A DNA stretch of 45,236 nt, taken from Pseudotabrizicola alkalilacus. Lineage in GTDB: Bacteria; Pseudomonadota; Alphaproteobacteria; Rhodobacterales; Rhodobacteraceae. The first letter of the stretch is position 1. Each line of letters begins with the position of its first letter. This document shows positions 33,637-42,248 of this stretch, piece after piece. The position numbers and the translations under genes were made by a program. Under the pieces are notes generated by a model that searched no databases, was not told where the DNA came from, and worked only from the letters and a program-made list of their open reading frames with translations. The stretch lies in contig NZ_QWEY01000019.1 of NCBI RefSeq assembly GCF_003443995.1, positions 1 through 45,236 on the forward strand. The letters are read 5' to 3'.

Positions 33637-35526
33637 ATGGTAAAATTCGTCACGCGTGAAGATATCGCAGCGACCGAGGCCGAAATGTCATGGGCCGACC
33701 GCCCGGTGGCGCGCACGATGCATGAGTTCATCTCTGCCGCCAAAGCCGCGCATGGCGCGCGGCCGGCTGTCAGCTATCAGCTGCTGTCGGGGGCCGACAC
33801 CCGGCGCGACAGCCTGACCTGGGCCGAGCTTCACGCCCAGACCACCCAGGCCGCGAACCTGTTCCGCAGCCTTGGCGTCGGCGAGAAAGATGTGGTCGCC
33901 TATGTCCTGCCAAATGCGCTGGAAACCGTGGTCACGCTGATCGGCGGCGCGGTTGCGGGCATCGTCAACCCGATCAATCCGCTGCTGGAGCCCGAACAGA
34001 TCAGCGCCATCCTGCGCGAGACCAAGGCCAAGGTCGTGGTCACGCTCAAACCTTTCCCCAAGACCGACCTTGCGCAAAAGGTGGCGCAGGCGGTACGCCA
34101 TGCGCCCTCGGTGAAAACCGTGCTGGAGGTCGATCTGGTCCGCTACCTGTCGGGCGCCAAGAAATACATCGTGCCGCTGATCCGGCCGAAAAACCCGACC
34201 CACCACACCGCCAATGTGAAATCCTTTGCCGCCGAACTCGCCCGCCAGCCCTCGGACCGGCTGTCCTTTGCCGATGAGCCGCGTGACCGGGTGGCGGCCT
34301 ATTTCCACACCGGCGGCACCACCGGCATGCCAAAGGTGGCGCAGCACAAGGTGTCGGGCATGGTCTACAACGGCTGGCTGGGCCAGCAGCTCTTGTTCAA
34401 ACCCGATGATGTGGTGATGTGCCCCTTGCCGCTGTTCCACGTCTTTGCCGCCTATCCGATCCTGATGAGCATGATCGCCTCGGGCGCGCATGTGGTGTTC
34501 CCCACCCCCGCAGGCTATCGCGGCGAGGGCGTGTTCGACAACTTCTGGAAACTGATCGCGCGCTACAAGGCCACCTACATGATCACGGTGCCCACCGCGC
34601 TGTCGGCCCTGATGCAGCGCCCGGTGGATGCCGACATCTCGTCCTTGCGCAGCGCGTTTTCCGGCTCCTCGCCGCTGCCGATCGAGCTGTACAACCGGTT
34701 CAAAAAGGAAACCGGCATCGACATCGTCGAAGGCTACGGGCTGACCGAATGCACCTGCCTTGTGTCGATCAACCCGCCTGATGGCATCAAGAAGATCGGC
34801 TCGGTCGGGATGCCGTTCCCCTACAGCCATGTCCGCATCCTGCACAAGAACGGTGACGGTTTCCGCGAATGCGGCGTGGACGAGGTGGGCGAGATCTGTG
34901 TCGCCAACCCCGGCGTGTTCGAAGGCTCGACCTATACCGAAGTCGACAAGAACAAGGATCTGTTTGCCGAAGGCCGCTTCCTGCGCACCGGCGATCTGGG
35001 CCGGATTGATGCCGATGGCTATCTGTTCATCACCGGCCGCGCCAAGGATCTGATCATCCGCGGCGGCCACAACATCGACCCCGCCATCATCGAAGAGGCG
35101 CTGATGGGGCATGAGGCCGTTGCCGTGGTCGGTGCCATCGGCCAGCCCGACGCCCATTCGGGCGAACTGCCCGCCGCCTATGTCGAACTGGTCAAGGGCG
35201 CCACCGCGACCGTGGCCGACCTGTTGGACTATGCGACAAAGCACATCCACGAACGCGCCGCCCAGCCCAAGCATATCGAGATCCTGCCAGAAGTGCCGAA
35301 AACCGCCGTGGGCAAGGTGTTCAAACCCGACCTGCGCCGGATGGCGATCACCCGCGTCTACAATGCCGCACTGGAAAAGGCCGGCATCCCCGCTTCTGTG
35401 GCAATGGTGGCCGAAGACAAGAAACGCGGTCTGGTCGCCAGACTCGTCAAAACCGGCGAGGTGGACGATGCAAAAGTCACCGAAACCCTCGGCGGCTTCA
35501 CAAACCCCTGGGAATGGGCGGCCTGA
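33637..35526 (+). CDS. Acyl-CoA synthetase (AMP-forming)
   Basis: The 629-residue protein belongs to the adenylate-forming family. The P-loop-like HTGGTTGMPKVAQHKV starts at about 224, YGLTEC near 367 binds adenylate, TGDLG begins at 451, and the catalytic lysine lies in PKTAVGKVFKPDLRR near the end. It activates a carboxylic acid to its acyl-CoA thioester. Length suits medium or long fatty acids but does not prove chain length. ATG 33637 follows GGGGAGG and begins the family-like sequence (VKFVTREDIAATEAEMSWAD); upstream open sequence is not conserved. A terminator follows the stop. Confidence 0.88.
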   Translation: MVKFVTREDIAATEAEMSWADRPVARTMHEFISAAKAAHGARPAVSYQLLSGADTRRDSLTWAELHAQTTQAANLFRSLGVGEKDVVAYVLPNALETVVTLIGGAVAGIVNPINPLLEPEQISAILRETKAKVVVTLKPFPKTDLAQKVAQAVRHAPSVKTVLEVDLVRYLSGAKKYIVPLIRPKNPTHHTANVKSFAAELARQPSDRLSFADEPRDRVAAYFHTGGTTGMPKVAQHKVSGMVYNGWLGQQLLFKPDDVVMCPLPLFHVFAAYPILMSMIASGAHVVFPTPAGYRGEGVFDNFWKLIARYKATYMITVPTALSALMQRPVDADISSLRSAFSGSSPLPIELYNRFKKETGIDIVEGYGLTECTCLVSINPPDGIKKIGSVGMPFPYSHVRILHKNGDGFRECGVDEVGEICVANPGVFEGSTYTEVDKNKDLFAEGRFLRTGDLGRIDADGYLFITGRAKDLIIRGGHNIDPAIIEEALMGHEAVAVVGAIGQPDAHSGELPAAYVELVKGATATVADLLDYATKHIHERAAQPKHIEILPEVPKTAVGKVFKPDLRRMAITRVYNAALEKAGIPASVAMVAEDKKRGLVARLVKTGEVDDAKVTETLGGFTNPWEWAA

Positions 35527-35538
35527 CCGGCCCACCAC

Positions 35539-35570
35539 ACCGGCGCGCTCAGCAAGGGCGCGCCGGTATT
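35539..35570 (+). terminator. Rho-independent terminator of the acyl-CoA synthetase gene
   Basis: ACCGGCGCGC (35539-35548) and GCGCGCCGGT (35558-35567) form an exact ten-base-pair stem with a nine-base loop, followed by ATTT. It begins 12 bases after the stop. Confidence 0.78.
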
Positions 35571-35724
35571 TGATCCTGCCTGTTGCAGCCATCCGGCACC
35601 AGACACGCACTGAGCCGCATCGGGCCGGTCAGGCGTTAGGCGCTTGACCCCTGGGAAAGATCAGGCGACATATCCAATTCATTACCTACGAAATTGAGTG
35701 TGTCGGAACAGAGTGAGAGCGCGC

Positions 35725-36426
35725 ATGCACATTTTTCTGCATATACCGAAATGTGGCGGGTCGACCATTCGTCAACTGTATTATCAGGCCTTTGAACGCG
35801 TTCTGCTTGTGCAGGCCAATGGTGATATTGACAGTTCGGCGTTCCCCGCACTGCCCGATCTCAATGCCTACGACGCCGTGATCGGCCACCTGCAAGTGCG
35901 GCACATGATCCAGCATCCCGGCGTTATGGCCCTTGATCCGGTTCTTCACAGCGTCATCCGTGATCCCATCGACCGGTTGATCAGTCTGTGGAACTTTATC
36001 CGCGTCTATCCCAGCCACAGGCTGCACGCCAAGGCAAAGCAGACAACGGGGGTTCAGTTCGTCATGTCACAGGCGCAGAACCAGCAAGCAGACTTTCTGG
36101 GGCTTGGTAAGCTGTTTGACAGCATTCCCGACATCATCGACCGGGTGACCTGTGTGCCTCTGGAACAGTCTGTCGACTATTTTTCCGCCTATTTTTCAGA
36201 TCGTGTGCCGCCGACCACCGAACGCATCAAGATCACCAACACCACGCCGCAAAAGAAAGAATTCTCGATCAACCGCGACAGTTTTTCCAAAGCTCAGTTG
36301 TCCGAACTGCTGGACCGGCACGCGACAGATCTGGAGCTTCTGGCAAGCTGCCGGGCGGTTTACGACCGCACGCGCGAGACGATTGTGACGGCCCGCAAAT
36401 CACCGCAAAGCTCACTCCGCGCTTAG
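35725..36426 (+). CDS. Sulfotransferase family 2-like protein
   Basis: The 233-residue protein starts MHIFLHIPKCGGSTIRQLYY. IPKCGGST matches the PAPS 5'-phosphosulfate loop, and VIRDPIDRLISLWNF the 3'-phosphate segment. The middle and C-terminus are not specific. Such enzymes sulfate carbohydrates or other hydroxyl compounds; bacterial members with this motif often lie near surface-polysaccharide genes, but none is seen here. ATG 35725 was chosen at the beginning of the motif; GTG 35698 or 35713 are possible. Base composition is less GC-rich than the neighbours, which suggests transfer. Confidence 0.75.
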   Translation: MHIFLHIPKCGGSTIRQLYYQAFERVLLVQANGDIDSSAFPALPDLNAYDAVIGHLQVRHMIQHPGVMALDPVLHSVIRDPIDRLISLWNFIRVYPSHRLHAKAKQTTGVQFVMSQAQNQQADFLGLGKLFDSIPDIIDRVTCVPLEQSVDYFSAYFSDRVPPTTERIKITNTTPQKKEFSINRDSFSKAQLSELLDRHATDLELLASCRAVYDRTRETIVTARKSPQSSLRA

Positions 36427-36483
36427 ACGGTCACGGTCCGGCGCGAAAACCCGCCACACCGTAGCCCCAGCGGCGCAGGGCCG

Positions 36484-37392
36484 CTACCGTCGCCATCGGT
36501 CCAGCACCCGGCCGTCGATGGCCAGAAGACCCGCGCCGATCAGCGCCAGCCCGGCGTAGTGACGCGCGGCAAGCACCTCACCCAGAAACAGCACCCCCAG
36601 CAGAATCGCACTGGCCGGAATAAGCAGGGTGACCAGCGCCGTGTTGACCGCGCCCGCCGAGGCCAGCAGCCGGAAAAAGATCACATAGGCCAGCGCGGTC
36701 GAGGCCAGCGCCAGCGCCAGCACCGCCAGCACCACCAGACCACCGGGCATGGCCAGGGTCCATGGCCGGTCCACCACCGCTGCCAGCGGGATCATCATCA
36801 GCGTCGTCGCCACCAGCTGGCCCAGCGCGACCTGCGCTGGCGAGAACCCCATCGACCGGAACCTGCGGCCATAGGTTCCGGCGAGCCCGTAAGACAGCGC
36901 CGCCCCCAGACAGGCCAGCATCCCCAGCAGCGCAAAGCCCTTGCCATCAACCAGCCCACCCCCCAGCAGCACAACCACTCCCAGAAAGCCAAATCCGATC
37001 CCGACCGCCTTGTTCAGCGCCATCCTTTCATCCGTCAGCAGGACATGCGCCGCGATGATGGCAAAGACCGGCGTGGTCGCGTTCAGGATCGATGCCAGAC
37101 CGCTGGGAATCATGGTCTGCGCCCAGAACAGCAGGCTGAACGGCACCAGATTGTTCAAAAGCCCCATGATCAGGAACGCCGGGATGGCCCGGACCCGGAA
37201 CGGCCAGCGCTCCCGGCCAAGGCGCAGAACAACGGCCAGCGCCATCGCGGCAAGGCCACAGCGGGCCAGAACCACGGTCAGCGGCGGCAGCTCCTTCACC
37301 GCAACGGCGGCAAAGAAAAACGCCCCGCCCCACAGAAAGGAGAGCAAAAGCAACAGCCCCCAGTCCCGAGTGCTCATCCGCATAAAATCCAT
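36484..37392 (-). CDS. EamA-family (DMT superfamily) transporter
   Basis: The 302-residue protein has about ten hydrophobic helices in two EamA repeats (WGLLLLLSFLWGGAFFFAAV at the start; GFALLGMLACLGAALSYGLA in the second half). These proteins move small metabolites such as amino acids or their derivatives across the inner membrane; substrate not predictable. ATG 37383 lies at a better distance from AGGA than ATG 37392, and either may be used. The gene is divergent to the AdaA-like gene with 113 bases between. Confidence 0.82.
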   Translation of the reverse strand: MDFMRMSTRDWGLLLLLSFLWGGAFFFAAVAVKELPPLTVVLARCGLAAMALAVVLRLGRERWPFRVRAIPAFLIMGLLNNLVPFSLLFWAQTMIPSGLASILNATTPVFAIIAAHVLLTDERMALNKAVGIGFGFLGVVVLLGGGLVDGKGFALLGMLACLGAALSYGLAGTYGRRFRSMGFSPAQVALGQLVATTLMMIPLAAVVDRPWTLAMPGGLVVLAVLALALASTALAYVIFFRLLASAGAVNTALVTLLIPASAILLGVLFLGEVLAARHYAGLALIGAGLLAIDGRVLDRWRR

Positions 37393-37505
37393 CCTTGCAT
37401 CCCTGACCGTGCAGTACCGTCTGGCGCACCCGCTGTCTGGCAGAATTCGGACCTCATCCCCGGCACGGCCTCGCCAAGGTGGCGCGGCGGGATTAGACTT
37501 GTCCC

Positions 37506-38084
37506 ATGCTCGATTTCGACACCTGCAACGCCGCCCGCCTCCGACGTGACCCGTCTTTTGACGGCCTGTTTTTCACGGCGGTCCGCACCACCGGCATCTA
37601 TTGCCGCCCGGTCTGCCCGGTAAAGCACCCGCTGACCCGCAATGTCAGCTACTACCCGACCGCCGCCGCCGCAGAACGCGCGGGCTATCGGCCCTGCCTG
37701 CGCTGTCGCCCGGAAACTGCGCCGTTCTGCCCGGCATGGCAGGGCACGAAAACCACGGTGGAACGCGCGCTGAAGATGATCGGCGAGGGGGCCCTTGACC
37801 GGGGCACGGTCGATGCACTGGCGGCACGCCTTGGCATCGGCAGCCGCCACCTTGCCCGGCTGTTCGAGCGTCATCTCGGGGCCTCGCCGGTCCAGACCGC
37901 CCAAACGCTGCGGATCGCCCGCGCCAAGCGGCTGCTGACCGACACCCCATTGCCGCTGAGCGACATCGCCTTTCAGGCCGGTTTCGGCAGCATCCGCAGC
38001 TTCAACGCGGCTTTTCTCAAACTCTACGGCCGCAGCCCCTCCAGCCTGCGCCCGCAAAAGCCCGCAGAGCGGCTCCGCCCCTGA
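37506..38084 (+). CDS. ada: AdaA-type methylphosphotriester-DNA methyltransferase/AraC activator
   Basis: The 192-residue protein has the Ada zinc domain with all four Cys ligands (Cys33 and Cys37 in IYCRPVCP, Cys64 and Cys67 in RPCLRCRPE) and an AraC-type helix-turn-helix domain (about 85-185; LGIGSRHLARLFERHLGASP). In Ada the first Cys takes the methyl group from methylphosphotriesters, which turns the protein into an activator of alkylation repair genes. The C-terminal O6-methylguanine methyltransferase domain of full Ada is absent, as in Bacillus AdaA. No alkA or ogt gene is adjacent. Confidence 0.85.
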   Translation: MLDFDTCNAARLRRDPSFDGLFFTAVRTTGIYCRPVCPVKHPLTRNVSYYPTAAAAERAGYRPCLRCRPETAPFCPAWQGTKTTVERALKMIGEGALDRGTVDALAARLGIGSRHLARLFERHLGASPVQTAQTLRIARAKRLLTDTPLPLSDIAFQAGFGSIRSFNAAFLKLYGRSPSSLRPQKPAERLRP

Positions 38085-38107
38085 CCGACAAGCCGGACCG
38101 TCCTTTG

Positions 38108-38157
38108 CGGCTTTTCCTGTTCAAAAATATCCCGGGGGTCCGGGGGCTGGCCCCCGG
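38108..38157 (+). repeat. Variant dispersed repeat with GC-rich hairpin
   Basis: CGGCTTTTCCTGTTCAAAAA followed by TATCCCGGGGG is a variant of the repeat seen at 26636, 31337 and 33301. Right after it, CCGGGGGCTGGCCCCCGG (38140-38157) forms a stem of seven to eight base pairs. It lies 24 bases after the ada stop and between two convergent genes, where it may act as a terminator. The rest of the gap to 38258 shows nothing further. Confidence 0.55.
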
Positions 38158-38258
38158 TCCTGCCGCCTCAGCCGCGAAACTGTTAAGAACTGGTAAATTC
38201 CATCAGGCCAAGCTATTGATAATAAGCAATTTCCCTGTCTGTAACACAGGGGGAAGCC

Positions 38259-38951
38259 TCACCCCTGCCGGTTCAGCCGGTGGAACAGATGGGTGAATGT
38301 CGCCACCCCCAGCACCGGGATCAGCAGGTTGACCAGCGGCACCGACAAAGGCGCGGCCATCAGGGTTCCGGCCAGCCAGACCTTGCCCCAGTGCCGCTTG
38401 CGCAGCGCCTTGGCCCCGACCCGCCCCAGCCGCCGCATCGCCACCAGCGTAAAGTATTCCCGCCCCAGCAGCAGCCCGTTGACCGCCCAGAACACCACCG
38501 GAATGAACGGCCCGGCAAAGGCATACAGGATCAGCGCCAGCGCATTGACCGCGATCAGCAGGGCGGCAAAATTGGCCGCATCCACCAGCGCATCGCCCCA
38601 GCTCATGCGCGGCACCGGCGGCAGGGCGGGGTAATGCCGGTCCTCGACCGCCTGCGCCACGTCCTCCAGAAACAGCCCGGTAAAGGCCGAGGCCACCGGC
38701 ATCATCAGAAACACCGACAGCCCGATCATCAGCAGGGCCGACCCCCAGGACAGCAACGTATCAAGACCGCCCACCGGCCCGACAAAGGGAATGTCGATTG
38801 CATCGGGCACGAAGGTCTGGATCACCGCCAGAAAACCCGCATAAACAGCCACCAGCAGGGCCAGCGACAGCAGCACCCCAATCGCCATCACCCGCCGGAA
38901 CCGGCGGTCGCCCAGCTGCAAGACTGCCTTCAGGAAATCACCCAGAATCAT
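38259..38951 (-). CDS. EI24 domain protein (CysZ-like membrane protein)
   Basis: The 230-residue protein has about four to five hydrophobic segments (FRRVMAIGVLLSLALLVAVY near the start) and the EI24/CysZ-family sequence FIPVVFWAVNGLLLGREYFT near 150. CysZ-like members permit sulfate uptake, but many EI24 proteins in this group are uncharacterised, so sulfate transport should not be assumed. It begins one base after the nitroreductase stop and is probably cotranscribed with it. Confidence 0.8.
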   Translation of the reverse strand: MILGDFLKAVLQLGDRRFRRVMAIGVLLSLALLVAVYAGFLAVIQTFVPDAIDIPFVGPVGGLDTLLSWGSALLMIGLSVFLMMPVASAFTGLFLEDVAQAVEDRHYPALPPVPRMSWGDALVDAANFAALLIAVNALALILYAFAGPFIPVVFWAVNGLLLGREYFTLVAMRRLGRVGAKALRKRHWGKVWLAGTLMAAPLSVPLVNLLIPVLGVATFTHLFHRLNRQG

Positions 38952-38952
38952 C

Positions 38953-39528
38953 TCAGGCCCAGCTCACCAGCTTTGACAGATCAGGGCGCGGACGGTCCGG
39001 CGCCATCGGGGCAGGGGTGGCGATGTGGATGATCCCCGCCACCGTCTCGCCCTCGCCGCAGCCAAAGGCCTGCGCGCGAAAGGCGGCGTCATGCGACGGC
39101 CAGCCCGACAGCCAGCACGCGCCCCAGCCCGCCGCGGTGGCGGCATGGACCAGATTCATGCACAAGGCCCCCGCCGACAGCAGCTGTTCGGCCACCGGCA
39201 CCTTTTCCGCCACCTTCGGCGACGAGATCACCACCACCGCCAGCTGCCCGCGATCAAACTGGCCCCGGCCTTTCTCGATCTTCTCGGCATCGCCGTCCAG
39301 CGCACGCGCCCGCGCCTCGGCCAGATCGGCCAGGCCCGCCATCGCTGCGCGGTCCAGCACGATCATCCGCCAGGGTTCCAGCTTGCCATGATCAGGCACG
39401 CGGGTGGCCAGGGACAGGATCTGCATCAGCTGATCGCGGTCCGGCACCGGCGCGGTAAAGGTCTTGGCCCCCGGCGAGCGGCGGGTGGCCAGATAGTCGA
39501 GCACGGCAGGGTTCGGGTCAGGCATCAC
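38953..39528 (-). CDS. Nitroreductase-family protein
   Basis: The 191-residue protein matches the FMN-dependent nitroreductase fold: LATRRSPGAKTFTAPVPDRD near the start, RVPDHGKLEPWRMIVLD near 43-58, and AATAAGWGACWLSGWPSHDA in the second half. It may reduce nitro compounds, quinones or flavins with NAD(P)H; native role unknown. The gene lies upstream of the EI24 gene on the minus strand and is divergent to the DUF167 gene. Confidence 0.85.
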   Translation of the reverse strand: MMPDPNPAVLDYLATRRSPGAKTFTAPVPDRDQLMQILSLATRVPDHGKLEPWRMIVLDRAAMAGLADLAEARARALDGDAEKIEKGRGQFDRGQLAVVVISSPKVAEKVPVAEQLLSAGALCMNLVHAATAAGWGACWLSGWPSHDAAFRAQAFGCGEGETVAGIIHIATPAPMAPDRPRPDLSKLVSWA

Positions 39529-39645
39529 ACACTCCGGTCAGGGTCGGGGCCAAGCTATGCCGAAGGGCAGGGGATTTCCAGAGCGGGCAGGCGGTTGCAT
39601 CCACCTGCGGGCTGCGCCAGAGTCCGGCGTAAAAGGGGCGCGGGC

Positions 39646-39900
39646 ATGGCCAAGGGCGAGTGGGAAGATCTGGCGGTTCCGGGGGCAGAGTTCCGGGTGC
39701 GGGCCACGCCACGCGCCCGCCAGCCGGGGCTGACCCATGAAAGCGGCGTTTTTCGTATCAGCGTCACCGCCCCGGCGGATGAGGGCCGCGCCAATGCCGC
39801 CGTGGCCGAGGCATTGGCCCGCGCGCTTGGCGTGGCCAAAACCCGGCTGACCCTTGTGCGCGGGGCCACGTCGCGCGACAAGACGTTCCGTCTTGACTGA
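39646..39900 (+). CDS. DUF167 (YggU-like) protein
   Basis: The 84-residue protein contains FRVRATPRARQPGLTHESGV, then VTAPADEGRANAAVAEALAR and the closing GATSRDKTFRL, the standard DUF167/YggU pattern. Function is unknown although the family is widespread. ATG 39646 begins the family sequence. The YdcZ-type gene follows after 24 bases. Confidence 0.85.
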   Translation: MAKGEWEDLAVPGAEFRVRATPRARQPGLTHESGVFRISVTAPADEGRANAAVAEALARALGVAKTRLTLVRGATSRDKTFRLD

Positions 39901-39924
39901 CCCCCACCCGAAAGGCTTTGCCCC

Positions 39925-40362
39925 ATGTCTCAGATCCCCGCACTTCTGACCATTCTTGTGGGCGGTATCGCCATTGCGGTGCAGGCCCCGCTGAACGGGG
40001 CCTTGGGGCGCACACTTGGGGCCGCTTTGCCAGCGGCGGCAGTGTCGTTTGCGGTGGGGTTCATCGCCCTCATGGTGCTGAGCTTTGCCACCGTGGGCAA
40101 CCCGTTCGGCAGGTTGGGGGCGGTGCCGCTGTGGCAATGGGCGGGCGGGCTGCTCGGGGCCTATTACGTCTGGTCGGTGATCTGGGGCGTGCCGACACTG
40201 GGGGTGGTGACGGCGATGGCGGCGCTTATTCTGGGCCAGATGGCGGGCGCGCTGATGCTGGACGCGGTGGGCGCTTTTGGCGTGCCGGTGCAGCCGATCA
40301 GCCTGACCCGCATTCTTGCGGTGGTCATGGTCGCAGGCGGGCTGGTGCTGTCGCGGCTGTGA
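39925..40362 (+). CDS. YdcZ-type (DUF606) membrane protein
   Basis: The 145-residue protein has about five hydrophobic helices, beginning with LLTILVGGIAIAVQAPLNGA and including PLWQWAGGLLGAYYVW near the middle. It belongs to the DUF606/YdcZ branch of the DMT superfamily; substrate unknown. It ends four bases before the stop of a convergent small gene. Confidence 0.82.
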   Translation: MSQIPALLTILVGGIAIAVQAPLNGALGRTLGAALPAAAVSFAVGFIALMVLSFATVGNPFGRLGAVPLWQWAGGLLGAYYVWSVIWGVPTLGVVTAMAALILGQMAGALMLDAVGAFGVPVQPISLTRILAVVMVAGGLVLSRL

Positions 40363-40366
40363 GCCG

Positions 40367-40609
40367 TCAGGTCTCTGGCGGCCGTTTCAGCCGGTAGCTG
40401 CCTTCGGGCAGGTCAAGCGCTGCGGCAAGGTCGGCCAGCTGCGCCATCGACAGGCTGATGCGGACCACATCGCCCGAGAGCGGGTCTTCCTGTTCCAGCA
40501 CCACACATTCCTCGAACGCGAGGATGGTGACGTCTTCTTCCAGCGCTTCGGACCCCTCATCAATCAGGGTGATCACAGTCGCGTCGAAGTCGTGTTCGAT
40601 GGTAAACAT
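40367..40609 (-). CDS. Conserved-looking small acidic protein
   Basis: The 80-residue product is strongly acidic (SEALEEDVTILAFEECVV, then EQEDPLSGDVVRISLS) with no signal peptide or membrane segment. It has a clear ribosome context before the ATG at 40609 and a plausible codon pattern. I recognise no named family, although it looks like the short conserved proteins of Rhodobacterales genomes. It is convergent with the YdcZ gene and divergent to the M48 peptidase gene. Confidence 0.65.
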   Translation of the reverse strand: MFTIEHDFDATVITLIDEGSEALEEDVTILAFEECVVLEQEDPLSGDVVRISLSMAQLADLAAALDLPEGSYRLKRPPET

Positions 40610-40754
40610 GGCCCCAGACTAGCCGCGCGGCAAGCCAGAGTGCAATGGCGATTCCAAATTGCGCGCAACTTGGCGTGAGCGGGCATGCGGGGCCTTTTGT
40701 CTGCGGGGGCACCTGCTATTCTGTGTGCAAAATCTATAAAAAATGAGGCGGCAG

Positions 40755-41480
40755 ATGGGCTTTCGACGATCAGCGTGGGCGGCGGTGGCGGCGGTGGTGC
40801 TGGCTGCCTGTCAGCCGGTGAGCACTCCCGTCGCTGGTCCCGCCATTGCGGTGATGCCGCCGCCGTTGCCCGATGGCCCGCTGAGCGCAGAACAGGCGGC
40901 GCGCAATTTCGTCGCGGTGGTGGCGCGCGTGGAGCCGGTGGCCGAGGCGATGTGCCGCGAGCGCAATCCGGGCAGCAATTGTGATTTCCAGATCGTGGTC
41001 GATGACCGTCCGGGCCAGCCGCCCAATGCGTTTCAGACGCTGGACCGCGCGGGGCGCCCGATTGTCGGGTTCTCGCTGGCGCTGATCGCGGATGCGCGCA
41101 ACGCGGATGAAATCGCCTTTGTCGTCGGGCACGAGACGGCGCATCACATTGCCGGTCATATCCCGCAGGTGCAACGCACCGCGACGACCGGGGCGGTGCT
41201 GGCCGGCGTGCTGGCGCAGGCCTCGGGGGCCACGCCCGAGGCAGTGCGGGCGGCGCAGCAGATGGGGGCCACGATGGGCGCGCGCACCTATGCCCGCGAT
41301 TTCGAGCTGGAGGCTGATGCGCTGGGGGCCGAGATTGCCTTTCGGGCCGGGTTCGATCCGCTGCGGGGGGCCGCGTTCTTTGACCGGCTGCCCGATCCGG
41401 GCGATCAGTTTCTGGGCAGCCATCCGCCAAATGCGCAGCGCAAAGAGATCGTGCGCCGCGTGGTTGCCGGGCTGCGCTGA
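40755..41480 (+). CDS. M48-family metallopeptidase lipoprotein
   Basis: The 241-residue protein begins with a lipoprotein signal (WAAVAAVVLAAC, with lipidated Cys19) and carries the zinc motif HETAH (His126, Glu127, His130) within VVGHETAHHIAGH. The third ligand is probably the Glu in FELEADALGAEI. It resembles the periplasmic M48 peptidases of the YcaL/BepA type that tend outer-membrane protein folding. ATG 40755 was chosen because GAGG precedes it; ATG 40743 has no ribosome binding site. Confidence 0.85.
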   Translation: MGFRRSAWAAVAAVVLAACQPVSTPVAGPAIAVMPPPLPDGPLSAEQAARNFVAVVARVEPVAEAMCRERNPGSNCDFQIVVDDRPGQPPNAFQTLDRAGRPIVGFSLALIADARNADEIAFVVGHETAHHIAGHIPQVQRTATTGAVLAGVLAQASGATPEAVRAAQQMGATMGARTYARDFELEADALGAEIAFRAGFDPLRGAAFFDRLPDPGDQFLGSHPPNAQRKEIVRRVVAGLR

Positions 41481-41566
41481 TCCGGCAGCATCCCTTGATC
41501 TGGGTCAAGGCGGCGCGGGCGGGCAGGGCGCAGTCTGGCGTCACGTGCAAAACAACAGGTGGTGCG

Positions 41567-41824
41567 ATGATTGGATATTCGGAAACCCCGCTTGCCTGGG
41601 GGCTGACGCGTGGCATGGCGCGGGTGCTGGGGGTCAATCTGGCCGCAGCGGTGGTCGAGGGCTGGCTGAGTCGCAAGGAATTGGGCCATCTGGTGGACCG
41701 CTGCGAGGCCTGTTCCCAAAAGGCCGCCTGCTCGGCCTGGCTGGCCACGGCGGCGGGTGGGCCGTGCCCGCCGGTGTTCTGCCCCAACAAATCCGCGCTT
41801 GAGGTGCTGTCGCTGCGGCATTGA
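41567..41824 (+). CDS. DUF6455-type cysteine-rich small protein
   Basis: The 85-residue protein has a helical start (GLTRGMARVLGVNLAAAVVE) and a cluster of five cysteines near the end (RCEACSQKAACSAWLA and GPCPPVFCPN) that suits a metal or iron-sulfur site. The DUF6455 assignment rests on that shape. Function unknown. It lies 86 bases after the peptidase gene on the same strand. Confidence 0.65.
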   Translation: MIGYSETPLAWGLTRGMARVLGVNLAAAVVEGWLSRKELGHLVDRCEACSQKAACSAWLATAAGGPCPPVFCPNKSALEVLSLRH

Positions 41825-41833
41825 CCTTTGGGC

Positions 41834-41860
41834 CCGTCCCCGGCAGGTATCCGGGGACGG
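41834..41860. terminator. Perfect hairpin between DUF6455 and IMPACT-family genes
   Basis: CCGTCCCCGG (41834-41843) and CCGGGGACGG (41851-41860) pair exactly across seven bases. It lies 10 bases after the DUF6455 stop and 14 bases before the next start. There is no T-run. It may stop transcription or act in the next leader. Confidence 0.5.
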
Positions 41861-41873
41861 CAAAGGGGGATGA

Positions 41874-42239
41874 ATGATCCGGCTGGAGAATGTGGTCAGC
41901 GACCGCGGCTCGCGCTATGCGGTGACCGGCGGCGCGGTTCAGGGTCGTGCCGGGGTGGATGCCTTTCTGCGCGAGGTGAAGCGCGAGAAAAAGTTTGCCA
42001 AGGCGACGCATAATTCCTGGGCGGTGATCCTGAGCGGTGAGGGGCCGGTCAAGAATGACGATGGTGAATCAGGGGCCGGGGCGGTCATTCTGAAAATGCT
42101 GGACCGGGAGGGGCTGACCGATTGTGTGGTGGTGGTCACCCGCTGGTATGGCGGCGTGCATCTGGGCGGCGACCGGTTTGCCCATGTCGTGACCTGTGTG
42201 CGGGCCTTTCTGGAGGCCTGGCGCAAGGGCAGTGGCTGA
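41874..42239 (+). CDS. IMPACT (YigZ/UPF0029) family protein
   Basis: The 121-residue protein matches the IMPACT N-terminal domain: FLREVKREKKFAKATHNSWA, NDDGESGAGAVILKMLDREG, and VVVTRWYGGVHLGGDRFAHV. Bacterial YigZ-type proteins are small ribosome-associated or RNA-linked factors of uncertain role. It is shorter than YigZ (about 200 residues) and ends after the first domain. Confidence 0.82.
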   Translation: MIRLENVVSDRGSRYAVTGGAVQGRAGVDAFLREVKREKKFAKATHNSWAVILSGEGPVKNDDGESGAGAVILKMLDREGLTDCVVVVTRWYGGVHLGGDRFAHVVTCVRAFLEAWRKGSG

Positions 42240-42248
42240 GGCGACGGC

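Noticed and set aside
36559-37623. A 354-codon plus-strand open frame opposite the EamA gene
   Set aside because: It is extremely rich in Gln, Arg and His and lies opposite a clear membrane-protein gene.
38214-38224. TATTGATAATA, similar to half of the GntR palindrome at 23471-23488
   Set aside because: It lies between two convergent genes with no start nearby and matches only one arm, so it is probably chance.
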